Positions 8,226 to 16,781 are shown, counted from the stretch's first letter. The stretch is DNA of 64,000 nucleotides from Acinetobacter sp. ANC 3929 (GCF_000369405.1 NZ_KB850001.1:96001-160000), one strand, 5' to 3'. The notes: a model not told the origin generated them from the sequence alone. A program made the numbers and translations.

Positions 8226-8307
8226 TTGTTTGACACATTGTTTGAGTAATTGTTTTGGCACTAGGTTAAACTGCGTGCAGTTTACAAAAATATTATAGAG
8301 GGAAATC

Positions 8308-9150
8308 ATGTTAACGCGTGTGGTGTTTAACCAAAAAGGTGGTGTGGGGAAATCAAGTATTACTGTCAATCTCGCTGCGATTAGTGCGAAACAGGGATTC
8401 AGAACCTTGGTGATTGATCTTGATCCACAAGCGAATTCAAGCCAATACCTTTTGGGTGAAGATGCGACTTATTCTGCCGACAAGGCAGCATTAGAGCCAA
8501 ACATTGAAAATTTCTTTGATGATATTTTAGGTAGTACGCAGCAAAAGGGTTTGATCGGAAATGCGATTGGTTCAATACTGAAAGCACCGCGTGGCAAAGG
8601 ATTGGACAGTTATGTACACCGTTCTTCCTTTGACAATCTTGATGTGATTCCTGCAAGCCCAAGCCTTGGTGCATTAGAGCATGCACTAGAAAGTAAACAC
8701 AAAATTTATAAATTGCGTGATTCGATTCAATCTCTCAGCGCACGCTATGACCGTATTTTTATTGATACGCCACCAGCGTTTAACTTCTTTACTTTATCTG
8801 CATTAATTTCAGCAGATCGAGTACTGATTCCATTCGATTGTGATGTTTTTTCCAAACGTGCGTTACAAACTTTGATTGAAAATGTGCTCGAAACCCAAGA
8901 TGATCATAATGATCGCTTGGAGATTGAGGGAATTGTGGTCAATCAGTTCCAATCTCAAGCAAAATTACCTCGTGAAGTGGTTCAACAGTTAAAAGATGAA
9001 GGCCTGCCTGTGCTCGATAGCATGTTGCCGCCATCGATCTTGATGAAAGAATCACATCAAAAGAATTTACCCTTGATTCATTTGGCATCTGACCATAAAT
9101 TGACCGTCGCTTATGTGACCCTGTTCAATGAGATTGAATCAAAGAAATAA
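8308..9150 (+). CDS. Orphan ParA/MinD-type ATPase
   Basis: This 280-residue protein has a deviant Walker A motif, KGGVGKSS (residues 10-17), a switch/Walker A' segment VIDLDPQANSS near residue 35, and IDTPPAFNF near residue 152. ParA-family ATPases position DNA or protein cargo. No ParB gene or parS-like repeat is adjacent, so this is not an obvious partition pair. The next gene, a small lipoprotein, starts 9 bases downstream, which points to a shared transcript and perhaps an envelope-linked role. Confidence 0.85.
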   Translation: MLTRVVFNQKGGVGKSSITVNLAAISAKQGFRTLVIDLDPQANSSQYLLGEDATYSADKAALEPNIENFFDDILGSTQQKGLIGNAIGSILKAPRGKGLDSYVHRSSFDNLDVIPASPSLGALEHALESKHKIYKLRDSIQSLSARYDRIFIDTPPAFNFFTLSALISADRVLIPFDCDVFSKRALQTLIENVLETQDDHNDRLEIEGIVVNQFQSQAKLPREVVQQLKDEGLPVLDSMLPPSILMKESHQKNLPLIHLASDHKLTVAYVTLFNEIESKK

Positions 9151-9159
9151 GAGAATCTT

Positions 9160-9549
9160 ATGAAACGCTTATATTGGATGCCTGTTTTGGCAGCGAGCAT
9201 GTTATTGGGTGCATGTGCATCAACGGTTAAGCCTACCTATGTGTCGCCTACACAATATCAAGCACTCGGCTGCCAGCAGTTGCAAGCAGAGTACAACCGT
9301 ATTCAGCAATACGTCGAAAATGGTGTACAAACGCCAAAACGTACTGGTGTCGGGGTTGGTCTTGGACTTGGTGGCGGCTGGGGTAGAGGCGGTTGGGGCT
9401 TTGGTCCATCGATCTCGGTCAATATGGGCCAGTCGATGAATACCAAAAATACTGAGCTTGCAAATGTACTCGGACAACAAGACGCTATTGTACAAGCAGC
9501 AAAATTCAAAGGTTGCCCAATCATTGTGAAGCAACGTCCAAAATCATAA
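9160..9549 (+). CDS. Small glycine-rich lipoprotein, function unknown
   Basis: This 129-residue protein has a type II signal peptide with lipobox LLGAC, Cys19 being the expected lipidated residue. The middle (about residues 63-84) is rich in Gly and Trp (GVGLGLGGGWGRGGWGFG). Two further cysteines occur, in LGCQQL and KGCPII. It is tightly linked to the ParA-type gene. No function is recognised; outer-membrane anchoring is inferred from the lipobox. Confidence 0.75.
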   Translation: MKRLYWMPVLAASMLLGACASTVKPTYVSPTQYQALGCQQLQAEYNRIQQYVENGVQTPKRTGVGVGLGLGGGWGRGGWGFGPSISVNMGQSMNTKNTELANVLGQQDAIVQAAKFKGCPIIVKQRPKS

Positions 9550-9559
9550 ATCTTATAAC

Positions 9560-9589
9560 CTGACCGTCATGGTTCGCGATGACGGTCAG
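9560..9589. repeat. 11-bp inverted repeat after the lipoprotein gene
   Basis: CTGACCGTCAT (9560-9570) pairs with ATGACGGTCAG (9579-9589) around an 8-base loop. It starts 10 bases after the stop codon but lacks a following T-run, so it may stabilise the mRNA end or act with Rho rather than as a classic terminator. Confidence 0.5.
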
Positions 9590-9752
9590 CAACTAAATTA
9601 TAGCAAAATGTTTCAAAATATAATTATAAAAATCATAGGTTTGAAATAAAGTACTCCGCAACTTATTGATTTATCTCGCTCACCCACACTGCTAAAATTT
9701 GTGTTTTTGCCCTAAATTCGTTTAAGGTGGCGCCCATGTATAGTCGTTCGGT

Positions 9753-10349
9753 ATGTGTATGATTGAGAGTTGGTTTTTTGTTTTGGCAATGTTGGCAGTA
9801 TTACTGATCCCTGGTCCGACCAATGCTTTGCTTGCCAGTGCAACACATCAACACGGTGTCGCTAAAACCATGACATTTATCCCGATTGAATGGTTGGGAT
9901 ACCTCTATGGTGTGAGTTTATGGGCATTATTCATTCATTTGTTTGCCCCGATTTGGCCTGCAATTGGCGCGATTCTACATACGTTGAGCTTGCTCTATGT
10001 ACTTTGGATGGCTTTTCATCTTTGGAAAGGCTCACATCTACAAAAACTCGATCAACATCATCAGCATATTCGTAAAAGACAACTATTTATCTCGACCTTA
10101 AAAAACCCTAAAACCGTATTATTGGCTTCAGGAATTTTCCCGAGTGAAACATGGAATTCGATTGAGCAGGCTGCATAGGTTTTTGCGGTGTTTAGCTTAA
10201 TCCTGATCCCTGTGAGTATCTTTTGGATGCTGTTTGGACGTGCGTTATTGGCGGGAAGTTTGGTTGGAATCAAAGCCGACCATTTATATAAAGGATCGGC
10301 AATGTTATTGCTGATTTGTATGTTGCCAATGATCTTTCGGTTGTTTTAA
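9753..10349 (+). pseudogene. LysE/RhtB-family exporter interrupted by one TAG codon
   Basis: The frame opens with WFFVLAMLAVLLIPGPTNALL, the first helix and PGP motif of LysE-type exporters, and continues through LKNPKTVLLASGIFP. An in-frame TAG occurs at 10176-10178 after residue 141. The same frame then resumes with VFAVFSLILIPVSIFWMLFG and runs to a TAA at 10347-10349, giving a normal total length of about 198 residues. No frameshift is needed. The start is also unclear: the AAGGTGG-like site near 9724 best serves an ATG at 9736 in another frame. It is either a nonsense pseudogene or a readthrough gene. Confidence 0.75.
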
Positions 10350-10358
10350 AAACAGAAA

Positions 10359-10997
10359 CTATTGTGCTTTACGATGACTCATTTTTTGGCGAATAAAGCC
10401 AATCACACCCGGTAAGACACTGATAATAATGATACCGAAAATTAAATGAGTGAAGTTATCTTTCACGATTGGCATATTTCCGAATAAATAACCAAGCGTA
10501 ATGAACGATGCAATCCAGCAAAATGCGCCAACTACGTTATAGGTGAGGAAGAATTTATAGTTCATGCTCCCTGCACCTGCAACGAATGGGGCAAATGTAC
10601 GGGCAAAAGGAACGAAGCGGGCAAAAATGATGGTCTTACCGCCGTGACGTTCAAAGAACTGCTGGGTTTTAATCAAATGCTGTTTATTGATAAAACGAGA
10701 ATTGGTTTCAAAAACACGTGGACCAATATAACGACCAATATGGTAGTTCAAAGTGTCACCGAGTACCGCAGCGGTAAACAGCAATACACCCAGTACCCAT
10801 GGATCCATTGCACCTGTTGAAGCAGCTAATGCACCTGCAGCAAATAACAAGCTATCGCCTGGTAAAAATGGCATCACCACTAAACCAGTTTCAACAAAAA
10901 TGATTAAGAATAAAATGGCATAGATCCATACGCCATAATTGGTAATAAATTCTAAAAGGTGTTCGTCAACGTGCAGAATAAAATCAATGAGTTCCAT
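10359..10997 (-). CDS. DedA family membrane protein
   Basis: This 212-residue inner-membrane protein has the DedA/VTT signature: FLIIFVETGLVVMPFLPGDS near residues 32-51 and FARFVPFARTFAPFVAGAG near residues 124-142. DedA proteins are implicated in undecaprenyl-phosphate or phospholipid flipping and in proton-motive-force homeostasis. It ends 9 bases from the end of the convergent LysE pseudogene. It appears monocistronic. Confidence 0.9.
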   Translation of the reverse strand: MELIDFILHVDEHLLEFITNYGVWIYAILFLIIFVETGLVVMPFLPGDSLLFAAGALAASTGAMDPWVLGVLLFTAAVLGDTLNYHIGRYIGPRVFETNSRFINKQHLIKTQQFFERHGGKTIIFARFVPFARTFAPFVAGAGSMNYKFFLTYNVVGAFCWIASFITLGYLFGNMPIVKDNFTHLIFGIIIISVLPGVIGFIRQKMSHRKAQ

Positions 10998-11196
10998 GAA
11001 GATGTTAACACTATAAATGTGAGCTAAATCCTAGCAGTGCATCTGTAGATTGTCAGTATAAAAAGCAAATTAATTGGTAACTTTCAGAGACGGTAAATTG
11101 GAAACAATAGTTTAGGATGGAAGAGAGAGTTATTGTTGCAAATAAGGAACGATGTGTTAACTAAACTAGTGTTTATTGCAAAATTAAATATACATA

Positions 11197-11212
11197 AACT
11201 TGTTAACAAGTT
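11197..11212. promoter_or_regulatory. 16-bp palindrome upstream of the DoxX gene
   Basis: AACTTGTTAACAAGTT is a perfect palindrome ending 26 bases before the DoxX start. Its place in the 5' region suggests a repressor site. No regulator is encoded nearby. Confidence 0.45.
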
Positions 11213-11238
11213 AAAAAACAAACAGTGTGGAATCAACC

Positions 11239-11655
11239 ATGTTTAATCCGAATGTTGTTGTAAAAAATATCGTAACCCAATCTGGCATCGCAAATGTTGT
11301 AATTTTAGTTGCGCGTTTATTAATGGCTTATATCTTTCTTGTTGCTGGTTGGGGCAAGATCGTAGGTTATGCGGGCACCGCAGGCTATATGGAATCAATG
11401 GGTGTTCCTGGAGCTCTATTGCCATTGGTGATTCTGATGGAATTTGGTGGTGGATTGGCGCTATTGTTTGGTTTCCAAACACGTTTTGCTTCTTTGGGTT
11501 TAGGGCTTTTTAGTATTATTACCGCCTTTATCTTCCATGCTGGTGCAGCAGATGCCATTAACTTTATGAAGAACTTTGCAATGGCTGGTGGTTTCTTCGC
11601 GTTGATGCTCTATGGTGCAGGCCGTTTTAGTCTTGATCATTTGATTGAAAAATAA
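11239..11655 (+). CDS. DoxX family membrane protein
   Basis: This 138-residue protein has four hydrophobic segments and the DoxX pattern VARLLMAYIFLVAGWGKI, followed by MESMGVPG and LMEFGGGLALLFGFQTR. DoxX-type proteins are small membrane proteins linked to redox or thiol stress, without a firm reaction. The ATG at 11239 is chosen because an upstream in-frame GTG at 11227 lacks a ribosome binding site and the family normally begins just before this point. Confidence 0.88.
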   Translation: MFNPNVVVKNIVTQSGIANVVILVARLLMAYIFLVAGWGKIVGYAGTAGYMESMGVPGALLPLVILMEFGGGLALLFGFQTRFASLGLGLFSIITAFIFHAGAADAINFMKNFAMAGGFFALMLYGAGRFSLDHLIEK

Positions 11656-11670
11656 TCATTGCAACGAAGA

Positions 11671-11693
11671 GCCCCGCTTTAATCGGCGGGGTT
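11671..11693 (+). terminator. GC-rich hairpin after the DoxX gene
   Basis: CCCCGC (11672-11677) pairs with GCGGGG (11686-11691) around an 8-base loop, 15 bases after the stop codon. Only two T follow, so termination may be weak. Confidence 0.5.
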
Positions 11694-11800
11694 AAGCGCA
11701 TGTATCTATTACATAAATTATGCTTGATTACAAACTTAAGCCGACATTATTGGCTAGTTCTGTTTAGATGATCAGGTGTTAGAACAAAATAGGACATGAA

Positions 11801-12172
11801 ATGAAAAGAACGATTGCAACTTTTGGGATGGTAGTTTTAACGGGATTGTCTACGGTGACATGGGCAGGTAAAGATGACCATGTGATTGTGCAAGAGGCTG
11901 CTAAGAATGTGGTGACGGTGAGTCAGGTTGCCAAACTGAAAGATGAAACAGGCGTAACGTTGACAGGTCAAATCACGAAACATTTACAAAGTGATCATTA
12001 TGAGTTTAAAGACCAGAGTGGCACCATTGGTGTTGAAATTGATGATGATATTTGGCGCCAAGCAGGAATTAAAGTGGGCGATCACGTACGTTTAGTCGGT
12101 GAAGTCGATACGCATCGTTATAAACCGACGGATATTGAAGTGATTAAAATTGAAAAGCATTTACATAAATAA
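11801..12172 (+). CDS. YgiW/YdeI-type periplasmic OB-fold stress protein
   Basis: This 123-residue protein has a signal peptide, MKRTIATFGMVVLTGLSTVTWA, and a bacterial OB-fold domain. Diagnostic stretches are VTLTGQITKHLQSDHYEFKD, GTIGVEIDDDIW and VRLVGEVDTH. The family (NirD/YgiW/YdeI) is induced in stress and tolerates peroxide or metals in enterobacteria; its ligand is unknown. It is a single gene with a strong terminator shared with the convergent DUF445 gene. Confidence 0.87.
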   Translation: MKRTIATFGMVVLTGLSTVTWAGKDDHVIVQEAAKNVVTVSQVAKLKDETGVTLTGQITKHLQSDHYEFKDQSGTIGVEIDDDIWRQAGIKVGDHVRLVGEVDTHRYKPTDIEVIKIEKHLHK

Positions 12173-12180
12173 TGCCATTA

Positions 12181-12208
12181 AAAAAAGGAAGCCGAGGCTT
12201 CCTTTTTT
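12181..12208. terminator. Bidirectional terminator
   Basis: AAGGAAGC and GCTTCCTT pair around a 4-base loop, with six A before and six T after. It separates the convergent OB-fold and DUF445 genes. Confidence 0.85.
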
Positions 12209-12221
12209 ATTGTTGAAATGA

Positions 12222-13460
12222 TTAGAGCATGAAATGAATTTGCATTTCTCCAACCAGAAAACCGAGCACAGCACCGACAATAATCAATGACCACTCATCT
12301 TCTTTAAAGGCAGGGCGTAGCATGCCTTCAAACTCTTCAGGGCTCAGTTTCTGCATGCGTTCAACCAATGTATTACGTACATTCATCGCATCTTCAGCAT
12401 AAGATTCAACATAACGCATGGTATCTGGAAGTTGTTTTAAAATGCGTTCTGCCACTTCTGCCTTCAGGTTTTGATATTTTTCACCACCAATCGCATAGAC
12501 CACCAACGGACGGACAATACCCGCTTGCAAATCAATTTCTTGTTTCACTTGACGGCTGACCAGCTCAATGACTTTATCGGAATGTGTGCCCGAGAAAAGC
12601 TCTTCCATCATGTTACGTGAGGTGAGTAGTTGCTTGGAGATGAGCGCTGCATAATCAGCCGCGACTTCATTTTGGCGTTTAATGAATAAACCTTGCCAGG
12701 TATAACCCATGATCTTCTTTGGGTATAACGGTCGGAACATCATCTGTAAAGCCATCCAGTCGCTAAAGAAGCCGACAAAGCCACCAAACATCGGTAGCAT
12801 CCATGGGTATTTACCTTGGGTGACAATCCAGCACAGCATTTGTACGACACCGATTGCAAAGCCAAAAACAAAGCCGACATTACTAAAGAATTTAAATTCC
12901 TGTTTGCCAACTTTCTTAAAAATTTCGTTGAGGAGACGTTTGTCCTTCAGTAGATTGTTGACCACCATATGTTTGATGTCGAAGTACTTGGTCACATCCT
13001 TTTGTACTTCACTCATGATGTGCTCAACGATTTCAGGCGCTTTGGCTTGAACACGCTTAATCAGTTTTTGTCTTGCAAACTCGGGCATGCCTTCCCATAA
13101 GCCCGGCTGATATTGCTGTGCAACTTCTCGGGTAATGTCTTCAGCTGCCGCCATTAAAGGTTTTTCAATTTCTTGGGCAATACGTTTGGGGTCGAGTCGG
13201 GCAAAAATTTCTTCAGGTTTGATGAGCTTGGAGGTCATCAATTCCACCGCAGTGGTGGCCATTTTCTCTGCTTTGCGAGGAACAATCCCTTGCCATCCGA
13301 GTGGAAGACCAAATAATCGCAATCCTTTAAATTCAAGTGGTGAAAACATCATTTGAATCGCAATGACTTTGGTTACATAACCAATAAAGCCACTGATAAA
13401 TGGGATTGAGATGTATAACCAGAAATTCTGTTGAAAATCCGCAATCATTTCTTGAAACAT
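12222..13460 (-). CDS. DUF445 family membrane protein
   Basis: This 412-residue protein starts with a membrane helix, ISIPFISGFIGYVTKVIAIQ, has further hydrophobic segments near residues 196-235, and ends with GAVLGFLVGEMQIHFML. The repeated MMFxPL pattern (MMFSPLEF near residue 38, MMFRPLYPKK near residue 241) is typical of DUF445. The family occurs in the inner membrane; its role is not known. It appears to be transcribed alone. Confidence 0.85.
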   Translation of the reverse strand: MFQEMIADFQQNFWLYISIPFISGFIGYVTKVIAIQMMFSPLEFKGLRLFGLPLGWQGIVPRKAEKMATTAVELMTSKLIKPEEIFARLDPKRIAQEIEKPLMAAAEDITREVAQQYQPGLWEGMPEFARQKLIKRVQAKAPEIVEHIMSEVQKDVTKYFDIKHMVVNNLLKDKRLLNEIFKKVGKQEFKFFSNVGFVFGFAIGVVQMLCWIVTQGKYPWMLPMFGGFVGFFSDWMALQMMFRPLYPKKIMGYTWQGLFIKRQNEVAADYAALISKQLLTSRNMMEELFSGTHSDKVIELVSRQVKQEIDLQAGIVRPLVVYAIGGEKYQNLKAEVAERILKQLPDTMRYVESYAEDAMNVRNTLVERMQKLSPEEFEGMLRPAFKEDEWSLIIVGAVLGFLVGEMQIHFML

Positions 13461-13892
13461 TCTTTTATTGGTCCTTCAAGTCCTAATTGTTGCTCGTGGT
13501 CGGGCAAGCGCTAGATGATAGTTAAATATTTTAAGGTATTGGTGATGTACCAATATCTTTAGGTTTTTTAGTTACCTTTTTATTTTTCCTTTGATCAAGG
13601 ACATCGCAATCGCATAAAAAGGGAGCGATGCTGTCGATTGAATACCTTTCCATGGTAATGCTCATTTCGACTCATTATCTTAGCACCAATTTTTGTTTTG
13701 TGTTGAGCAGAATAGGCAACTATTGTTGATTTAACTCTCCTTATTCACAGCTTGATTGTGAAATTTTATTTTAAATATCAGCGCTTATTCACCAGTCCAA
13801 CTAAAAAATCAGATAGATGATGAATTGCGGTGCGTCAAAGCATGAAAAATGTTAGAATGTGGCGCTTAATTCATTTGCCTTTAAGATGAACC
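13461..13892. other. 432-base intergenic region with the guaA promoter
   Basis: No gene was found in this AT-rich spacer between the divergent DUF445 and guaA genes. It holds an inverted repeat with arms ATTGGT/ACCAAT near 13538-13554 and a CATCGC/GCGATG pair at 13602-13630. A possible guaA promoter has TAGAAT at 13853-13858 in a TG-extended context, but its -35 box is poor. No guanine-type riboswitch fold was recognised. Confidence 0.5.
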
Positions 13893-15461
13893 ATGACGAC
13901 CAATACTCAAATTACTGAAGATCGTATCCTTATTTTGGATTTCGGCTCTCAATATAGCCAGCTCATTGCACGTCGTGTGCGTGAAGCGGGTGTCTATTCT
14001 GAAATGTATGCATTCGATATGTCTGAAGCAGACATTCGTGCGTTTAATCCGAACGGGATTATTTTATCAGGTGGCCCTGAGAGCGTACATGAAGAAGGAA
14101 GCCCACGCGCGCCACAAGTTGTATTTGAATTGGGCGTACCAGTGTTGGGTATCTGTTATGGTTTGCAAACCATGTCTGAGCAACTTGGCGGTAAAGTAGA
14201 GCCAGGTACAGTACATGAGTTTGGTTATGCAGAAGTTGATATTCTGGTCCGTGATAAATTGATCGGCAATTTACAAGATCGCGAAAACCAACTGCATGTT
14301 TGGATGAGCCATGGCGATAAAGTCAGTGCCATTCCAGAAGGTTTCCAAGTGACTGCGAGCACACCAAGCTGCCCATTCGCTGCTGTGAGCGATGAAGCAC
14401 GTCGTTTCTATGGTGTTCAGTTCCATCCAGAAGTGACTCACACTGCAAAAGGTGCTGAATTACTGTCTAACTTTGTACATCAGATTTGTGGTTGTCGTGG
14501 TCTTTGGACACCTGAACACATTATCGATTTACGTGTAGAGCAGTTACGTGAGCAAATCGGTGATGAAAAAGTTCTATTAGGTTTGTCTGGTGGTGTTGAC
14601 TCTTCAGTTGTGGCTGCATTGTTGCATAAAGCCATTGGCGACCAGTTGACTTGCGTATTTGTAGACAATGGTTTGCTTCGTTTAAACGAAGGTGATCAAG
14701 TGATGCAAATGTTTGCAGAAAACATGGGGATTCGTGTGATCCGTGCCGATGCTGAACAGCGTTTCTTGTCTGCATTGGCTGGCGAAGTTGATCCTGAGAA
14801 AAAGCGTAAAATCATTGGTCGTGAATTTATCGAAGTATTTGCAGAAGAAGCACGTAAACTTGATGGCGTGAAATTCTTGGCACAAGGTACGATTTATCCA
14901 GACGTGATCGAATCTGCCGCTACTAAAAATGGTAAAGCGCACGTGATCAAATCACACCACAATGTGGGTGGTTTACCTGATGATTTAGAATTTGAATTGG
15001 TTGAACCTTTACGTGACTTGTTCAAAGATGAAGTACGTAAATTGGGTACCACGATTGGCTTACCGCATAGCATGATTTACCGTCATCCATTCCCAGGTCC
15101 AGGTTTGGGCGTGCGTATCTTGGGTGAAGTGAAAAAAGAATATGCAGATATTCTTCGTCTTGCTGATGACATCTTTATGCAAGAACTTCGCGACAGCGGT
15201 TGGTACGACAAAACTGCTCAAGCATTTGCGGTATTCCAACCTGTGAAATCAGTAGGTGTTGTAGGTGATGGTCGTCGTTATGCGTGGGTGATTGCACTTC
15301 GTGCTGTTGAAACCGTTGACTTTATGACAGCTCGTTTTGCACACTTACCATATGAACTGGTGGATAAAATCTCAACCCGTATCATGAACGAAATTAAAGA
15401 TGTTTCACGCGTCGTCTATGACGTGTCATCTAAACCACCAGCAACGATTGAGTGGGAGTAA
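13893..15461 (+). CDS. guaA: GMP synthase (glutamine-hydrolysing)
   Basis: This 522-residue cytosolic enzyme converts XMP, ATP and glutamine to GMP in purine synthesis. The N-terminal amidotransferase half has the nucleophile in GICYGLQ (Cys88) and the FHPEVTH segment near residue 177. The ATP pyrophosphatase half starts with the P-loop GLSGGVDSSV near residue 230. The C-terminal dimerisation domain has GPGLGVRILGE and ends in the conserved KPPATIEWE. Length and motifs match bacterial GuaA throughout. It is transcribed alone and followed by a hairpin-rich tail. Confidence 0.98.
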   Translation: MTTNTQITEDRILILDFGSQYSQLIARRVREAGVYSEMYAFDMSEADIRAFNPNGIILSGGPESVHEEGSPRAPQVVFELGVPVLGICYGLQTMSEQLGGKVEPGTVHEFGYAEVDILVRDKLIGNLQDRENQLHVWMSHGDKVSAIPEGFQVTASTPSCPFAAVSDEARRFYGVQFHPEVTHTAKGAELLSNFVHQICGCRGLWTPEHIIDLRVEQLREQIGDEKVLLGLSGGVDSSVVAALLHKAIGDQLTCVFVDNGLLRLNEGDQVMQMFAENMGIRVIRADAEQRFLSALAGEVDPEKKRKIIGREFIEVFAEEARKLDGVKFLAQGTIYPDVIESAATKNGKAHVIKSHHNVGGLPDDLEFELVEPLRDLFKDEVRKLGTTIGLPHSMIYRHPFPGPGLGVRILGEVKKEYADILRLADDIFMQELRDSGWYDKTAQAFAVFQPVKSVGVVGDGRRYAWVIALRAVETVDFMTARFAHLPYELVDKISTRIMNEIKDVSRVVYDVSSKPPATIEWE

Positions 15462-15619
15462 ATTTGGGCTTTCTAAAAGCGATAGCTTTTAGCCAAATTT
15501 ATGCCAAAGGCTATGCCTGCGGCAGTACGGGATTTCAAGAAGCAAACCTTCTTGCCTGAATTACGCTATGAACGAGTTTTAAAGTGAAACTTTAAAATGA
15601 AATGCAAGATGCCGTGGCA
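15461..15619. repeat. Run of five perfect hairpins after guaA
   Basis: Five inverted repeats lie in 159 bases. CTAAAAGC/GCTTTTAG (15473-15492, loop gata) is enclosed by AATTTGG/CCAAATT (15461-15499). TGCC/GGCA is at 15514-15524 and CAAGAAG/CTTCTTG at 15536-15554. TTTTAAAGT/ACTTTAAAA is at 15577-15597 and TGCC/GGCA at 15610-15619. None has a T-run. The density suggests a REP-like or mobile repeat unit, or a structured 3' UTR. Confidence 0.6.
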
Positions 15620-15637
15620 GAATAGAAAATTACCTTT

Positions 15638-15667
15638 AAAAAAGAGCGCTTAGGTGCTCTTTTTTTG
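15638..15667 (+). terminator. Rho-independent terminator downstream of guaA
   Basis: AAAAGAGC pairs with GCTCTTTT around a short loop, and seven T follow. It lies after the hairpin run and 40 bases before the Mrr-like gene, so that gene must have its own promoter; TATAAT at 15670-15675 is a candidate -10 box. Confidence 0.75.
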
Positions 15668-15706
15668 ATTTATAATTTATAAAGATTAAATTTTAAGAGA
15701 AAAAGT

Positions 15707-16624
15707 ATGGCTTTACCTAACCATCAAGAATTGATGTTACCGTTATTAAAGGTCTTAAAAAAACAAAATCAACCGATTCAAATTAGTCAAGCTGGAAAAT
15801 TATTGGCTGAACAGTCAAGTTTAACGGCAGAAGAATTAAGTAAGATGATTCCTAGTGGTAAAAGAACAGTTTTTTATGATCGTGTTGGGTGGGCAAAAAC
15901 ATATCTAGTCAAGGCAGGATTAATTCATCAACCAGATTGGGGGCTATGTGAATTATCTGAGGAAGCTAAGAAGTTAAATTTAGAATTATTAAATAAAATA
16001 GATAATGATTTTTTAATGCAATATGAAAGCTTTCGTAATTTTAAAATGCCACCAAATATTAAAAGCGATAAACAAATCATTTCTACGTTAGAAAAATCTG
16101 ATTTAGAAACACCAGAAGAGTCACTTCAAAGAATAAATGAAATTTTATTATCCAGCTTGAAAGATGATTTGCTGAATCTTGTAAAAGCAAAGCATCCTTC
16201 ATTCTTTGAACGATTGGTTGTAGATTTGCTTGTTGCTATGGGTTATGGCGGTTCACATCAAGATGCTGCACAAGCAATAGGGAAGACAAGTGATGGTGGT
16301 ATTGATGGGATCATCAGTGAAGATCGCTTGGGTTTAGACAAAATTTATATTCAAGCAAAGCGCTGGGAAAATACAGTTGGCCGGCCAGATATTCAACAGT
16401 TTAAAGGAGCATTAGCAGATCAAGTTGCTAAGAAAGGAGTATTTATTACGACTTCAAGCTTTAGTAAGGAAGCAATCGAATCTGCAAAGAAATCTGGAAT
16501 TGTCTTAATTGATGGGGAAAAACTGACTTCTTTAATGATTGAGTTTGGTTTAGGTGTGCAAGTTGAGCGAAGTTTTTATATTTATAAAATAGATCAAGAT
16601 CGGTTTGATGAAGATAACTTTTAA
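15707..16624 (+). CDS. Mrr-like restriction endonuclease (type IV)
   Basis: This 305-residue protein has an N-terminal winged-helix Mrr domain (about residues 7-95) and a C-terminal PD-(D/E)xK nuclease domain. The catalytic set appears as Asp200 in DGGIDGII and Gln216-Ala-Lys218 in YIQAKRW, the Q-x-K variant typical of Mrr. Mrr enzymes cut methylated DNA and so defend against modified foreign DNA. It has no partner methylase here, as expected for type IV. It is more AT-rich than guaA and lies between housekeeping and regulatory genes, consistent with acquisition. Confidence 0.88.
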   Translation: MALPNHQELMLPLLKVLKKQNQPIQISQAGKLLAEQSSLTAEELSKMIPSGKRTVFYDRVGWAKTYLVKAGLIHQPDWGLCELSEEAKKLNLELLNKIDNDFLMQYESFRNFKMPPNIKSDKQIISTLEKSDLETPEESLQRINEILLSSLKDDLLNLVKAKHPSFFERLVVDLLVAMGYGGSHQDAAQAIGKTSDGGIDGIISEDRLGLDKIYIQAKRWENTVGRPDIQQFKGALADQVAKKGVFITTSSFSKEAIESAKKSGIVLIDGEKLTSLMIEFGLGVQVERSFYIYKIDQDRFDEDNF

Positions 16625-16713
16625 GAGCACTAGTTGCTCTTTTTTTATTACTTAATTTTTCTAAACCTTTTACTTGAAAATAAATAATCCATTCAATATC
16701 AAAATCTTAAAAT

Positions 16714-16762
16714 TTGAAGATATATCTTAACTTGCTATAAGATCAATTAAGATATATCTTAA
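16714..16762 (+). promoter_or_regulatory. padR promoter with two matching palindromic operators
   Basis: A promoter with TTGAAG (16714-16719) and TATAAG (16736-16741), spacer 16, is overlapped by two copies of AAGATATATCTT. The first, at 16717-16728, covers the -35 box. The second, inside the longer TTAAGATATATCTTAA at 16747-16762, covers the start of transcription. Their centres are 32 bp apart, about three helical turns. PadR proteins usually repress their own gene, so autoregulation is likely. Confidence 0.7.
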
Positions 16763-16781
16763 TACGCATAAATTGAGCAAT

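Noticed and set aside
8308..9150. Plasmid partition or integrated plasmid origin suggested by ParA
   Set aside because: No ParB gene, no parS-like iterons, no replication gene and no integration scars are present around it.
9220..9534. Long minus-strand frame opposite the small lipoprotein gene
   Set aside because: It is a shadow of the Gly-rich lipoprotein frame, without a ribosome binding site or any recognisable domain.
13461..13892. Possible purine riboswitch upstream of guaA
   Set aside because: No three-way junction or conserved core of the purine class could be found; only short unrelated inverted repeats are present.
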